A stretch of 41,626 nucleotides of DNA from Rikenellaceae bacterium (lineage in GTDB: Bacteria; Bacteroidota; Bacteroidia; Bacteroidales; UBA932). The notes beneath the pieces were generated by a model. That model searched no databases and was not told where the DNA came from. It saw nothing but the letters and a program-made list of their open reading frames with translations. Of this stretch, positions 14,133 through 21,577 are shown piece by piece. The stretch is from positions 1-41,626 of the forward strand of contig CAAGIL010000033.1 in the NCBI GenBank assembly GCA_900769905.1, written 5' to 3'. The stretch's first letter is position 1; each line of letters starts with the position of its first letter. The position numbers were made by a program, and so were the translations under genes.

Positions 14133-15671
14133 CTACTTCGCGATGGCAACGGAGCGTGTCTCTCGGATGACGGTGATCTTCACCTGACCAGGGTAGGTCA
14201 TCTCATCCTGGATGCGCTGGGCTATCTCGGTGGAGAGATTGGCGGCCTGAGCATCGCTGACTTCCTCTGCGCCCACGATGACGCGGAGTTCACGGCCTGC
14301 CTGGATGGCGTAGGACTTGGTGACACCCGGATAAGAAGCGGCCAGGTCTTCCATTCCCTTGAGTCTCTTGATGTATGACTCGATCACTTCCCTTCTGGCA
14401 CCAGGACGGGCTCCTGAAATGGCATCTGCTACGAGCACGAGAGGAGAATAGATGGAAGTCATCTCCATTTCCTCGTGGTGGGCACCGATGGCGTTGCAGA
14501 TTTCCGGACGCTCCTTGTACTGCTCCGCAAGCTTGGAACCAAGTATGGCGTGAGGATATTCAGGCTCGTTCTCACTTACCTTTCCTATATCGTGAAGCAG
14601 ACCTGCCCTGCGGGCAATCTTAGGATTGAGACCGAGCTCAGCAGCCATTATAGCAGAGATGTTTGCCACCTCACGGGAGTGCTGGAGAAGGTTCTGACCA
14701 TAGGAAGAACGGTATTTCATACGGCCAATGAGCCTTACGAGCTCTATGTTCAGACCGTGGATGCCAAGATCTATGCAGGTCCTCTTTCCGGTCTCGAGGA
14801 TTTCATCCTCAAGCTGCTTGGACACCTTCGTCACGACTTCCTCGATGCGTGCAGGGTGGATGCGTCCGTCAATTACAAGCTGATGCAGGGAGAGACGGGC
14901 AATTTCCCTTCTCACAGGGTCAAAGGCAGAGAGCAGGATAGCGTCAGGAGTGTCATCGACCACGATTTCAACTCCCGTGGCAGCCTCCAGAGCCCTGATA
15001 TTACGGCCTTCCCTGCCGATGATGCGACCCTTGACCTCGTCGTTCTCTATAGGGAAAGTGGTGACGGCGTTCTCAATCGCTGTTTCAGTTGCGGTGCGCT
15101 GGATGGTGTTGATGACTATTCTCTTCGCTTCCTTGGCCGCATTGAGCCTTGCCTCGTCGATTGTATCGTTGATATATGCCTGAGCTTCAGTCCTTGCCTC
15201 AGCCTTCATATTCTCAACGAGCATCTTCTTGGCCTCCTCGGCACTCATCCCGGCTATGTTCTCAAGCTCGCTGTTGACCTGTGCAGTAAGCTTCTCATAC
15301 TCCTGCATCTTGGTTTCCAGCTTGTTGCGCTGGGCATTGAGCTGACCTTTCTGGGATTCCAGATCCCTGAGCTTCTTGTTGAGTTCTCCGGCCTGCTGAT
15401 TGAGCTGCCCCTCGCGGGACTTGATGTTGTTTTCACGCTCACGGAGCTCATTGTTCCTGTTGTTGACATAGTTCTCGTGCTCGCTTTTCATCTGAAGGAA
15501 CTTTTCCTTCGCCTGAAGTATCTTCTGCTGCTTGATGTTCTCAGCTTCCACGTTGGCCTTCTCTACGATGGCATCTGCGTGACTCTTGAGGATAAGCTTG
15601 GTGACAAGCAGGTAGACCGCTATGCCCACAAGAGCTCCGGCAAAGACGGCCAATATGTAAAACAATACCAT
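14133..15671 (-). CDS. rny: Ribonuclease Y
   Basis: This 512-residue membrane-anchored endoribonuclease starts bulk mRNA decay. Domains in order: an N-terminal transmembrane helix (about 4-27, FYILAVFAGALVGIAVYLLV); a long coiled coil (about 30-175, rich in K, E, Q, N); a KH RNA-binding domain with GRIIGREGRNIRALE; and an HD metal-dependent phosphohydrolase domain with LLHDIGK. The length matches the family. The gene lies directly downstream of the 6S RNA terminator on the same strand. No separate promoter is clear in the 30-base gap, so some read-through or a weak AT-rich promoter is likely. Its own terminator is at 14082-14118. Confidence 0.96.
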   Translation of the reverse strand: MVLFYILAVFAGALVGIAVYLLVTKLILKSHADAIVEKANVEAENIKQQKILQAKEKFLQMKSEHENYVNNRNNELRERENNIKSREGQLNQQAGELNKKLRDLESQKGQLNAQRNKLETKMQEYEKLTAQVNSELENIAGMSAEEAKKMLVENMKAEARTEAQAYINDTIDEARLNAAKEAKRIVINTIQRTATETAIENAVTTFPIENDEVKGRIIGREGRNIRALEAATGVEIVVDDTPDAILLSAFDPVRREIARLSLHQLVIDGRIHPARIEEVVTKVSKQLEDEILETGKRTCIDLGIHGLNIELVRLIGRMKYRSSYGQNLLQHSREVANISAIMAAELGLNPKIARRAGLLHDIGKVSENEPEYPHAILGSKLAEQYKERPEICNAIGAHHEEMEMTSIYSPLVLVADAISGARPGARREVIESYIKRLKGMEDLAASYPGVTKSYAIQAGRELRVIVGAEEVSDAQAANLSTEIAQRIQDEMTYPGQVKITVIRETRSVAIAK

Positions 15672-15700
15672 AATTTAAATATATATAGTTAAAAATTAAC

Positions 15701-15735
15701 AAAAAAACAGTATCTGCCAATCAAGCAGATACTGT
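15701..15735 (-). terminator. Terminator of the 6S RNA
   Basis: ACAGTATCTGC (15707-15717) pairs with GCAGATACTGT (15725-15735), 11 bp with a 7-base loop. On the minus strand it is followed by a run of Ts. It ends the 6S RNA just upstream of rny. Confidence 0.85.
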
Positions 15736-15742
15736 CTATACG

Positions 15743-15896
15743 AAGCCGTCAGCCGAACTTTCAGAAAAAGCCTCTGAATAAGATTTGGGCTCCGCGACGT
15801 ATCGGGTTTCCCGGTCTTGCCGGGCCTGCCTTCCTCGCCACGAGTGGACCCTGTTCCTAAGAACTCGTTGTTTTCAGAAGATGGGCCTGACGGCTA
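15743..15896 (-). ncRNA. ssrS: 6S RNA (Bacteroidota type)
   Basis: A roughly 150-base transcript lies between zapA and rny on the minus strand. Its ends form a perfect closing stem: GCCGTCAG at the 5' end (minus, plus positions 15887-15894) pairs with CTGACGGC near the 3' end (15745-15752). It encloses a long, mostly double-stranded rod with internal pairs such as the GGCCCGGCAAGACCGGG hairpin. A strong terminator follows. Position directly after zapA is the conserved location of the 6S gene in many bacteria. 6S RNA mimics an open promoter and sequesters RNA polymerase in slow growth. The 5' end overlaps the zapA stop codon. The identification rests on fold and neighbourhood. Confidence 0.75.
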
Positions 15897-16181
15897 ATCA
15901 CCATTGCTCTCAAGATAGGAAGAAAGCCGGCTTTCAAGGCCCTTGACATCAGCCTCATACAGCTCCAACTCCTTCAAAGCACGGAACTTGCCTACTGCCT
16001 CCCTCACTGCGGCAAACACCAGTTTCTCCTCCATGGGCACGTCGACATAGGTATTGTCATACTCCGCCAGCATACCGTCCACCTCCTCAGCCGCAAGACG
16101 CATCAGCCTCTCCATCTCCGGAGTCTCAGCGACAAGTTCATACTCCTTGCCACGTATTTTCAGCGTGATGCTCTGTCCCAT
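15894..16181 (-). CDS. zapA: Cell division protein ZapA
   Basis: This 95-residue FtsZ-associated protein cross-links protofilaments at the division ring. The N-terminal ITLKIRGKEYELVAETPEMERLMRLAAEEVD matches the ZapA globular domain. A helical coiled-coil tail (about 60-90) follows. It is preceded by a small coiled-coil gene with a one-base gap and followed by 6S RNA that begins in its stop codon. The TSS for both genes is the promoter at 16481-16510. Confidence 0.9.
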   Translation of the reverse strand: MGQSITLKIRGKEYELVAETPEMERLMRLAAEEVDGMLAEYDNTYVDVPMEEKLVFAAVREAVGKFRALKELELYEADVKGLESRLSSYLESNGD

Positions 16182-16182
16182 A

Positions 16183-16452
16183 TCAGCTCTCCAGCAGTTC
16201 TATACATTTGTCAATCTCCTTCAGTATTCTGTCTATCCTCCGTTTTGCCTCCTTGCTGTCGTCACACGCGTTGAAGGCGTACATCAGATGGAGATTGTCT
16301 ATCTGTAAATTCAAATCAGTAATCTGCTCTCTGCATTTATGCAGTTCCTCATTTCTGCTTGACAAAAGGGCTTCGAGGGCATCTGCTCTCTTTTTTTGCT
16401 GCTCATACAAGGAGATGAGCTTGGCAATGTCAGTCCTCAATTCTTCAAGCAT
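16183..16452 (-). CDS. Small coiled-coil protein upstream of zapA
   Basis: This 89-residue protein is almost entirely alpha-helical coiled coil with heptad-like spacing of leucines (LRTDIAKLISLYEQQKKRADALEALL, then LNLQIDNL). There is no signal peptide, membrane helix or catalytic motif. It is separated from zapA by one base and shares its promoter. In Bacteroidota a short coiled-coil gene commonly precedes zapA; a role as a ZapB-like division partner is plausible but inferred only from architecture and position. Confidence 0.8.
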   Translation of the reverse strand: MLEELRTDIAKLISLYEQQKKRADALEALLSSRNEELHKCREQITDLNLQIDNLHLMYAFNACDDSKEAKRRIDRILKEIDKCIELLES

Positions 16453-16480
16453 ATTGAATCACTGCAAAATATACATTATG

Positions 16481-16510
16481 CAAATTTACGAAAAATCCCC
16501 GGCTTTGCAA
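16481..16510 (-). promoter_or_regulatory. Promoter of the coiled-coil/zapA/6S unit
   Basis: On the minus strand TTG (16508-16510) and TAAATTTG (16481-16488) are spaced by 19 bases, a good Bacteroidota -33/-7 pair. The ATG at 16452 gives a leader of about 25 bases. A second weaker box (TATATTTTG) lies closer to the gene. Confidence 0.65.
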
Positions 16511-16530
16511 TAGAAGTCAGAAGTGAGAAA

Positions 16531-16563
16531 ACAAAAAAATGGAGCCGATTAGCACCGGCCCCA
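16531..16563 (-). terminator. Terminator downstream of the OmpA-like gene
   Basis: On the minus strand GGGGCCG pairs with CGGCTCC (one mismatch, 8-base loop) and is followed by a run of seven Ts (16532-16539 region). It lies 23 bases past the stop codon. Confidence 0.75.
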
Positions 16564-16585
16564 TTCTCATATAAGAAATTTGAAC

Positions 16586-17743
16586 TTATTTCTTCCTGAT
16601 GATAACGGTTCTTGAGAGAACATCGTTATTGAAGAAGATGGCGTCAACTCCACCGTAAGCCTTCTTCTCGAGCTTGCTAGCAGGAACACCCTCAGCGATG
16701 AGAGCATCGTAAACTGCCTGAGCACGCTTCTCGGAGAGCTTCTGGTTGGTCTTTGCGCTACCGGTCTTCTTGTCAGCGTAACCTGCAACCTCGAATACGG
16801 AGTCATCCTGGCAAGCCTTGACAGACTCAGCGTAGAGCTTGATGCGGGCCTTATCCTTGCTGGTGAGGGTAGCCTTGCCGATCTCGAAGAAGATGGCGGT
16901 TGAAGAAGGAACCTCGTTGTTGACGAGCTTCTCAACTTCCCTGATGACTTCCTTCTCGACGATCTTCTCGACAACCTTAGGGTTGTTGGTGAGAGCCTCA
17001 TCTACGATAGCGTCAACAGCGCTCTGTGAGATGAATCCTGCAGCGGCAGCAGCGGCAGCAGCACGTGAAACCTTGCCGTTCTTTCCACCGATGTTCCAGA
17101 TACCGTTGATGGTAAGGCGGGAAGTACCGGAAGCCTTGCGATAAGCGTCAGCGTCTCCGAAGATTGAAGGGGTGATGCCGAAGCGTCCCTCAATTCCGAG
17201 AGCGAAGCTCTTGGTGAAGTTGTAAGCAAGACCGAGACCTGCGGTAGCACCTACGCGGAGCTTGAAGTCGTCGCAAGGCTCAACAATTACGATGCTGGCA
17301 TCCTGAACTTCAGAGAACTTGGTACCAACCCTTGAGAAGTTTACGGTAGGACCTGCGAATACATAGAAGTCAAGCTTTGCGAGATCGTCAGCGAAGAGGT
17401 TGCTGATGTTGAACATAGCGTCGAAGTTGAGCTCGCCGAACTTCTTGTTCTTTGCGCTGTAGCGGGTGGTCTGGGCAGCATCCAACCAAGCGTTGCTGTC
17501 ATTTGCATCGAGGGTCTGGAAAGGACCTGCTACGACACCACGTACGCCCCATACAGGAGTAAGATACTTACCGAACTGGATGTCTGCATAGAAAGCAGGG
17601 CTATTGAAACCCGGAGTCATAGTGGAGATGATACCTACGCCGCCTCCGAGGAAATAATCCTTGCACTTTTCGTCATTCTTGGCATTTACTGAAACTGTAG
17701 CAGCAGCCAAAGCGAGTGACAAAGCTAAAAATTTAAGTTTCAT
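16586..17743 (-). CDS. OmpA-family outer-membrane protein
   Basis: This 385-residue protein has three parts. A signal peptide (about 1-21, LALSLALAAATVSVNA) comes first. An N-terminal beta-barrel region (about 25-225) follows, ending at FGITPSIFG and INGIWNIGG. After an unusual polyalanine tract (RAAAAAAAAGF, about 233-243) and a linker with repeated VEK, the C-terminal OmpA peptidoglycan-binding domain (about 275-383) carries FFEIGKATLTSKDKARI and NQKLSEKRAQAVYDAL. It anchors the outer membrane to peptidoglycan. The DUF3869-like lipoprotein gene is 50 bases upstream and probably co-transcribed, as no separate promoter is visible. Confidence 0.92.
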   Translation of the reverse strand: MKLKFLALSLALAAATVSVNAKNDEKCKDYFLGGGVGIISTMTPGFNSPAFYADIQFGKYLTPVWGVRGVVAGPFQTLDANDSNAWLDAAQTTRYSAKNKKFGELNFDAMFNISNLFADDLAKLDFYVFAGPTVNFSRVGTKFSEVQDASIVIVEPCDDFKLRVGATAGLGLAYNFTKSFALGIEGRFGITPSIFGDADAYRKASGTSRLTINGIWNIGGKNGKVSRAAAAAAAAGFISQSAVDAIVDEALTNNPKVVEKIVEKEVIREVEKLVNNEVPSSTAIFFEIGKATLTSKDKARIKLYAESVKACQDDSVFEVAGYADKKTGSAKTNQKLSEKRAQAVYDALIAEGVPASKLEKKAYGGVDAIFFNNDVLSRTVIIRKK

Positions 17744-17792
17744 ATCGATTTACTTTTTTAATTCTTAAACTGAAAACTGTACTGAAAGGATA

Positions 17793-18689
17793 TTACTCAG
17801 GAATAACGATACCGCCACCAGCATTGTCGCTTCCGCCGTGATCGTGAGCGTGGCCGTGTCCTAATTCATAGTGGCCGTGTCCCTCAGGGTTGGCGATTTC
17901 TTCATATTCACACGCAGATACGGTAAATACCAAATCAAAGGTGGCAACAACAGCTTCATCCTTTGTACCCTTATCAGCATAAACTGTGAAAGGAATTGCG
18001 ACCTCACCTACAAGAGCATATGCAGTATAGTATGACCATGCAGAAACAGTAATTTCCATTTCTTCTATCGTCTGCTCTACTCCATAATCAAGAGCAAGGA
18101 CATAGACATCAACAACATTCTTAAGGGTCTCATCGAAAATCTGAAGATTCTTAACTTCCTGACCGCTTATATTAGGATAAGTAACTGTTCCGTGAAGGAT
18201 AAACTCAGAAAGGTTCTTTGCCCACATCATATCTTCGTGGAAAACAAGTTCGTGACCTTCTGGCTGGAAGTAGTATGGGCCGTACAGGATAAAATCACCA
18301 GGAACACCCTCAACCAGCTCAATTGTCTTATCGACATTTGGCTTTCCTACTATCATATTAACATTGATGTAAGATACACCGCCTGCCTTCAATTCAGGAA
18401 CGTTAACTGACATCTCGGTAGTATACCCTTTATAGGTCGCTGTAAGTTTTACAGTAGTCGCAGAGAGGGCTTTATTACCAAGAAGGGTAACGGTAAAACC
18501 ATCTACAGTACCTGTGTCTGCAGTCAATTCAACACCTGAAGTAACAGCAACATCGGGCTTGTTAACATCCACGAAGCCAACGGTAATCACGGCCTTTGCA
18601 GGATTAACCTCAAAAGCAGTCTGAATTTCTTCTGGCTGGCAAGCAGCGAAAAGTCCGACTGCTGCCAAAACATACAAAAGTTTTTTCAT
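17793..18689 (-). CDS. DUF3869-like surface lipoprotein with His-rich tail
   Basis: This 298-residue lipoprotein has signal MKKLLYVLAAVGLFAAC with lipobox Cys17. The mature part opens QPEEIQTAFEVNPAKAVITV, which I recognise as the DUF3869-type start seen in Bacteroidales lipoproteins. It continues as two beta-rich Ig-like segments. The C-terminus is unusual: ANPEGHGHYELGHGHAHDHGG followed by a glycine-rich end, a His-rich run able to bind Zn, Ni or Cu. It is upstream of the OmpA gene and has a near-consensus promoter. Function is unknown; metal buffering at the cell surface is an inference from the tail. Confidence 0.7.
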   Translation of the reverse strand: MKKLLYVLAAVGLFAACQPEEIQTAFEVNPAKAVITVGFVDVNKPDVAVTSGVELTADTGTVDGFTVTLLGNKALSATTVKLTATYKGYTTEMSVNVPELKAGGVSYINVNMIVGKPNVDKTIELVEGVPGDFILYGPYYFQPEGHELVFHEDMMWAKNLSEFILHGTVTYPNISGQEVKNLQIFDETLKNVVDVYVLALDYGVEQTIEEMEITVSAWSYYTAYALVGEVAIPFTVYADKGTKDEAVVATFDLVFTVSACEYEEIANPEGHGHYELGHGHAHDHGGSDNAGGGIVIPE

Positions 18690-18774
18690 TTTAAAAGTGA
18701 GTATTAAACATTAAACAATAATCTTATAATCTTCTGAATAATCAGGGCACAATTCACTCCTACTATTCAAACAG

Positions 18775-18805
18775 CAAATTTAGCACACTTTTTTATAAAA
18801 ACAAA
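18775..18805 (-). promoter_or_regulatory. Promoter of the DUF3869-like lipoprotein gene
   Basis: The minus strand has TTTG (18802-18805), 19 bases, then TAAATTTG (18775-18782), the best -33/-7 match in the window. The leader is about 80 bases. It probably drives the lipoprotein and OmpA genes. Confidence 0.75.
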
Positions 18806-18818
18806 ATATATTTAAAAA

Positions 18819-19985
18819 CTATTTGCAGTGTCTGTCCAAATAATAAGGATTAAATGCGTTCTTGCTCATTATGTTGTCGGAGGCCTCCGTGCGGTACTCC
18901 TTATAATAGTAGCGCTCGTTGTTGGCGTTGTAGGACATTCCGAGATTTCCCACCTTCACGCGAGGCACATAGCCCCTGCGCTTAACATTGTAAGGCGGAA
19001 GGGAGAGGCTGAAGCGGAAACCCACATTGAGCTGCACGCTTTTGGACTTTTCCGCATACAGGCCCACGCTGCAACGGTCGAAATGCCTGATCATCTCGTA
19101 CTTCAGGCCCACATCCCCCAGAAGGAACCTCTGGGCCCTCAGGGTGAACTGGGTGTCCAGAGCCGGCATATAGTAGTTGAAGGCCACATTCCACCTGAAA
19201 TAGGAGTAACTGTCGTATTTGAAGATGAAACCGTCGAAATAGCAGTTGGAGAGCAGTCCCAGCTGGGTATCCAGCCAGAAACGCTGGTTGGGGAAGTAAT
19301 AGCTAAGTTCCAGGGCCAGGCCGTAGCGGTTGTTGCTGAAGACTCCGGCACTGAGCTTGCCGTGAATGTTCCAGTTCCAAGGATCGCGGAAAGACTGGGT
19401 AAGACTTACCATTCCCGGATGGATTTTCCCTTCCAGTTCTCCGTATCCGTCATTGAAGAGGGGGAACTTGAGCTGGTATGTGAGCTTCATCCCCGGCCAG
19501 AGCGACACTTCCACGGCAGGACTAATCTGCCAAAGGGTCTGGTACACCTGATTGATGATGAGGTTCATTATCGACACCTGGGGATACACGACCAGGTCCA
19601 CTTTGCCCAGGGAGCTGGCGCGTTTCGGCTCCACCTTCACTATGTCCCAGCTTTCGTCGAGCTTTCTGGTGGTGCTCCAGCTTCCGCTCTCCGGGTCGTA
19701 GCTCATAGTCACCTCCGGGACGTTGCGGCTGAGGCATATCAGCTTCACCCTCATCCCCAGCTCCGCGCAATCGGCCTCTATTATGTGTCTGGCCCTGGAA
19801 AGCCCCTCGTTCGGCAACTGATAGGAATCGCAGGACAGGGAAAAGATCAGACAGTCCTCGGTCATTGCGGAGCGTATGTCGGCGAAGCCCGCATCCTCAA
19901 GCCTGGATACGGTCCCTTCAAGATCCTGCGCCCAGATGCCCGTAAACGGGACGAGCAGGAGCAAACCAATAATAAACTTTCTCAT
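18819..19985 (-). CDS. YjbH-like protein, C-terminal-half homologue
   Basis: This 388-residue exported protein starts at MRKFIIGLLLLVPF (ATG complement at 19983-19985); a longer in-frame reading runs through the preceding gene and is rejected. After the signal peptide a mixed alpha/beta part (about 20-130) contains LPNEGLSRARHIIEADCAELGMRVKLICLSRN. From about 135 on a beta-barrel with many aromatic strands follows, opening with VDLVVYPQVSIMNLI. This resembles the second part of YjbH, an outer-membrane protein of exopolysaccharide-type operons. The companion first part is encoded three genes upstream (21578). The start is 2 bases after the previous stop codon, indicating a tight operon. YjbH similarity is moderate, from memory of the family. 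Confidence 0.65.
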   Translation of the reverse strand: MRKFIIGLLLLVPFTGIWAQDLEGTVSRLEDAGFADIRSAMTEDCLIFSLSCDSYQLPNEGLSRARHIIEADCAELGMRVKLICLSRNVPEVTMSYDPESGSWSTTRKLDESWDIVKVEPKRASSLGKVDLVVYPQVSIMNLIINQVYQTLWQISPAVEVSLWPGMKLTYQLKFPLFNDGYGELEGKIHPGMVSLTQSFRDPWNWNIHGKLSAGVFSNNRYGLALELSYYFPNQRFWLDTQLGLLSNCYFDGFIFKYDSYSYFRWNVAFNYYMPALDTQFTLRAQRFLLGDVGLKYEMIRHFDRCSVGLYAEKSKSVQLNVGFRFSLSLPPYNVKRRGYVPRVKVGNLGMSYNANNERYYYKEYRTEASDNIMSKNAFNPYYLDRHCK

Positions 19986-19987
19986 CT

Positions 19988-20671
19988 TCAGCGTTTTATC
20001 ATTGACACCAGCTGCTCCGAAGTCTCCAGCTCCCCCTTTTCGGAGTAGGTGTCGTGACGCACCATTCCTATTCCCGGCGCATACCAGGTAAGGGCCGAGG
20101 TGGTACGTTTCCTCAGGCCCCTTTCTTTCTTGTGTTCGAACACCACCACGCAGTCGAAACTTCCGGCCGCTGTCTGTATGGTTTCGCGTCTGCGCAGCTC
20201 GCGTCCGCTGACTTCCACCTTGTACGGGAGTCCCGCCGCCGTCAGGGTAAATGCCGCATCCGGCAGCACGTCGCCCGGGCTCAGGTCCGGGGGAAGCAGG
20301 GACATACACGCATCCCCGCTCACCGCCGCGTCCGGGAGCACATTTTCCAGCACGGCCTTCATACTCCCCGCAAGGTCAGCCAGCACTCCGCCGTCCTCCC
20401 TTATCTTCACCGACAACTGCACGGGGCCGCCGTACATCGTGCGCCCCTTCGCATTGCGGAACTCGGTACTGTATGCCACCGTCCTGCTCCCGTCCTCCCC
20501 TGCCACGACGGAACGTATGCTGAGCTCCTGGCTCCATTTGAGCTTGCCGCTGTCCGCGAAGCGCCTCTCATACCTGAGCACCGTCCCCTCTTCCACGCAG
20601 AAGAGCGGGTCCTGAGCGTGCAGGGCTGCCGGCCCAAGGACGAGAAAGATGCAGCAGAGGAGCTTCAGCAC
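19988..20671 (-). CDS. Periplasmic protein, DUF3108/TapB-like
   Basis: This 227-residue protein has an N-terminal signal (about 1-19, LLCCIFLVLGPAALHA). The mature part is beta-rich with VEEGTVLRYERRFADSGKL near the start, KWSQELSIRSVV, a central disordered-looking segment around DLSPGDVLPDAAFTL, and a C-terminal TAAGSFDCVVVFEHKK ... WYAPGIGMVRHDTYSEKGEL. That last part is typical of DUF3108/TapB-like periplasmic proteins (the 'APGIGMVR' pattern). No catalytic residues are apparent. It lies between the barrel gene at 20681 (9-base gap) and the YjbH C-part (2-base gap), so a shared role in envelope assembly is likely. Confidence 0.65.
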   Translation of the reverse strand: MLKLLCCIFLVLGPAALHAQDPLFCVEEGTVLRYERRFADSGKLKWSQELSIRSVVAGEDGSRTVAYSTEFRNAKGRTMYGGPVQLSVKIREDGGVLADLAGSMKAVLENVLPDAAVSGDACMSLLPPDLSPGDVLPDAAFTLTAAGLPYKVEVSGRELRRRETIQTAAGSFDCVVVFEHKKERGLRKRTTSALTWYAPGIGMVRHDTYSEKGELETSEQLVSMIKR

Positions 20672-20680
20672 GGCGCAGGT

Positions 20681-21565
20681 TTAAAATATCTTGTATATGA
20701 GCCTGAGGGACAGACTTGGGTAAAGTATGGCCTGTCCGAGGCTGTATTTCTCGAGAAGAGGTATGCCGGCGGTGAGGTCTGCTGCCTCAGGGTCGAACGC
20801 CACCTTCTGCCCTGACTCTATGGTAGGAGAGCCGTGGTACCACACGCCGAGGTCCAGCTGGAAGCCCAGGTGGCCCTTAGGCATACTGCGGCCGAAACCG
20901 AGTCCGAAGTACGGACGTATCTTCGCTATCGCAAGCTCTGCCTCCATTCCGAACTTCCCGGACTTCTCCTGAAGTTCGTAAGTCTCTCCGAAAGCGCTGA
21001 AACGCAGGGAAGGAAGCTCCACGTCTCCGACTTCCGCAATCTCGCCGTACTGGTCCTTTATGGCCTGCACCTCACCCTCAAGCTGCTTGTAGCTGTTCCA
21101 GGTGCCCTCATCCGTATAAATGTCGGAGGAAAGGAACTTGTCGCCCATACCCATAAAGGCACCGGCGGTGAAGTGGAAGGAGCTCTTCTTGAAAGGATAG
21201 TACTCGATCATCAGCTTTGCGCTGCTGAGATTGAGGACAGGGTTTGCCTCAATCCTGGCATCGGAAAACCTGGTACTGAGCCTGTCCGGCACACCCGCTT
21301 CGGCAAGCTGGCGGTTGGCATCGGCAATGGCCTCGTTGGCTGCGGACATATCCATTGAATAGGACAGCGGATAGGACAGCGACGGCGCAGTGAGACCTCC
21401 CGTGAGCACGAGGTGGTCGGTGACAAGCGGGATGGCAAGTTCCACTCCTATACCTGTGGTTCCTGCTTCAATCCCGATGGAAAGGCTCTTGAATGCCTGC
21501 TGTGCACTGGCGGCAAAACATACTCCTGACGCGAGAAGAATGACGGAAATGAGTTTTTTCATCAT
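20681..21565 (-). CDS. Outer-membrane beta-barrel protein of the YjbH-like operon
   Basis: This 294-residue protein has a signal peptide (about 1-20, ISVILLASGVCFAASA). Amphipathic beta-strands follow and end in an aromatic terminal strand (SLSLRLIYKIF) as expected for BAM-inserted barrels. A helical, polar insertion (about 80-105, NEAIADANRQLAEAG) sits between early strands and may be an extracellular or periplasmic plug. No known family is recognised. It is second in a four-gene operon with gaps of 9-12 bases on each side. Confidence 0.7.
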   Translation of the reverse strand: MMKKLISVILLASGVCFAASAQQAFKSLSIGIEAGTTGIGVELAIPLVTDHLVLTGGLTAPSLSYPLSYSMDMSAANEAIADANRQLAEAGVPDRLSTRFSDARIEANPVLNLSSAKLMIEYYPFKKSSFHFTAGAFMGMGDKFLSSDIYTDEGTWNSYKQLEGEVQAIKDQYGEIAEVGDVELPSLRFSAFGETYELQEKSGKFGMEAELAIAKIRPYFGLGFGRSMPKGHLGFQLDLGVWYHGSPTIESGQKVAFDPEAADLTAGIPLLEKYSLGQAILYPSLSLRLIYKIF

Positions 21566-21577
21566 AAAACGAATTAG

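Noticed and set aside
14475..15692. 405-residue plus-strand frame opposite rny
   Set aside because: Shadow of rny's coiled-coil codons; no promoter or recognisable protein.
18828..20048. 406-residue plus-strand frame opposite the YjbH-like C-part
   Set aside because: No start context or motifs; the minus strand has signal peptides and tight operon spacing.
19986..20309. N-terminal extension of the YjbH-like C-part to a start at 20309
   Set aside because: It would read through the preceding DUF3108-like gene in another frame; a signal peptide begins cleanly at 19985.
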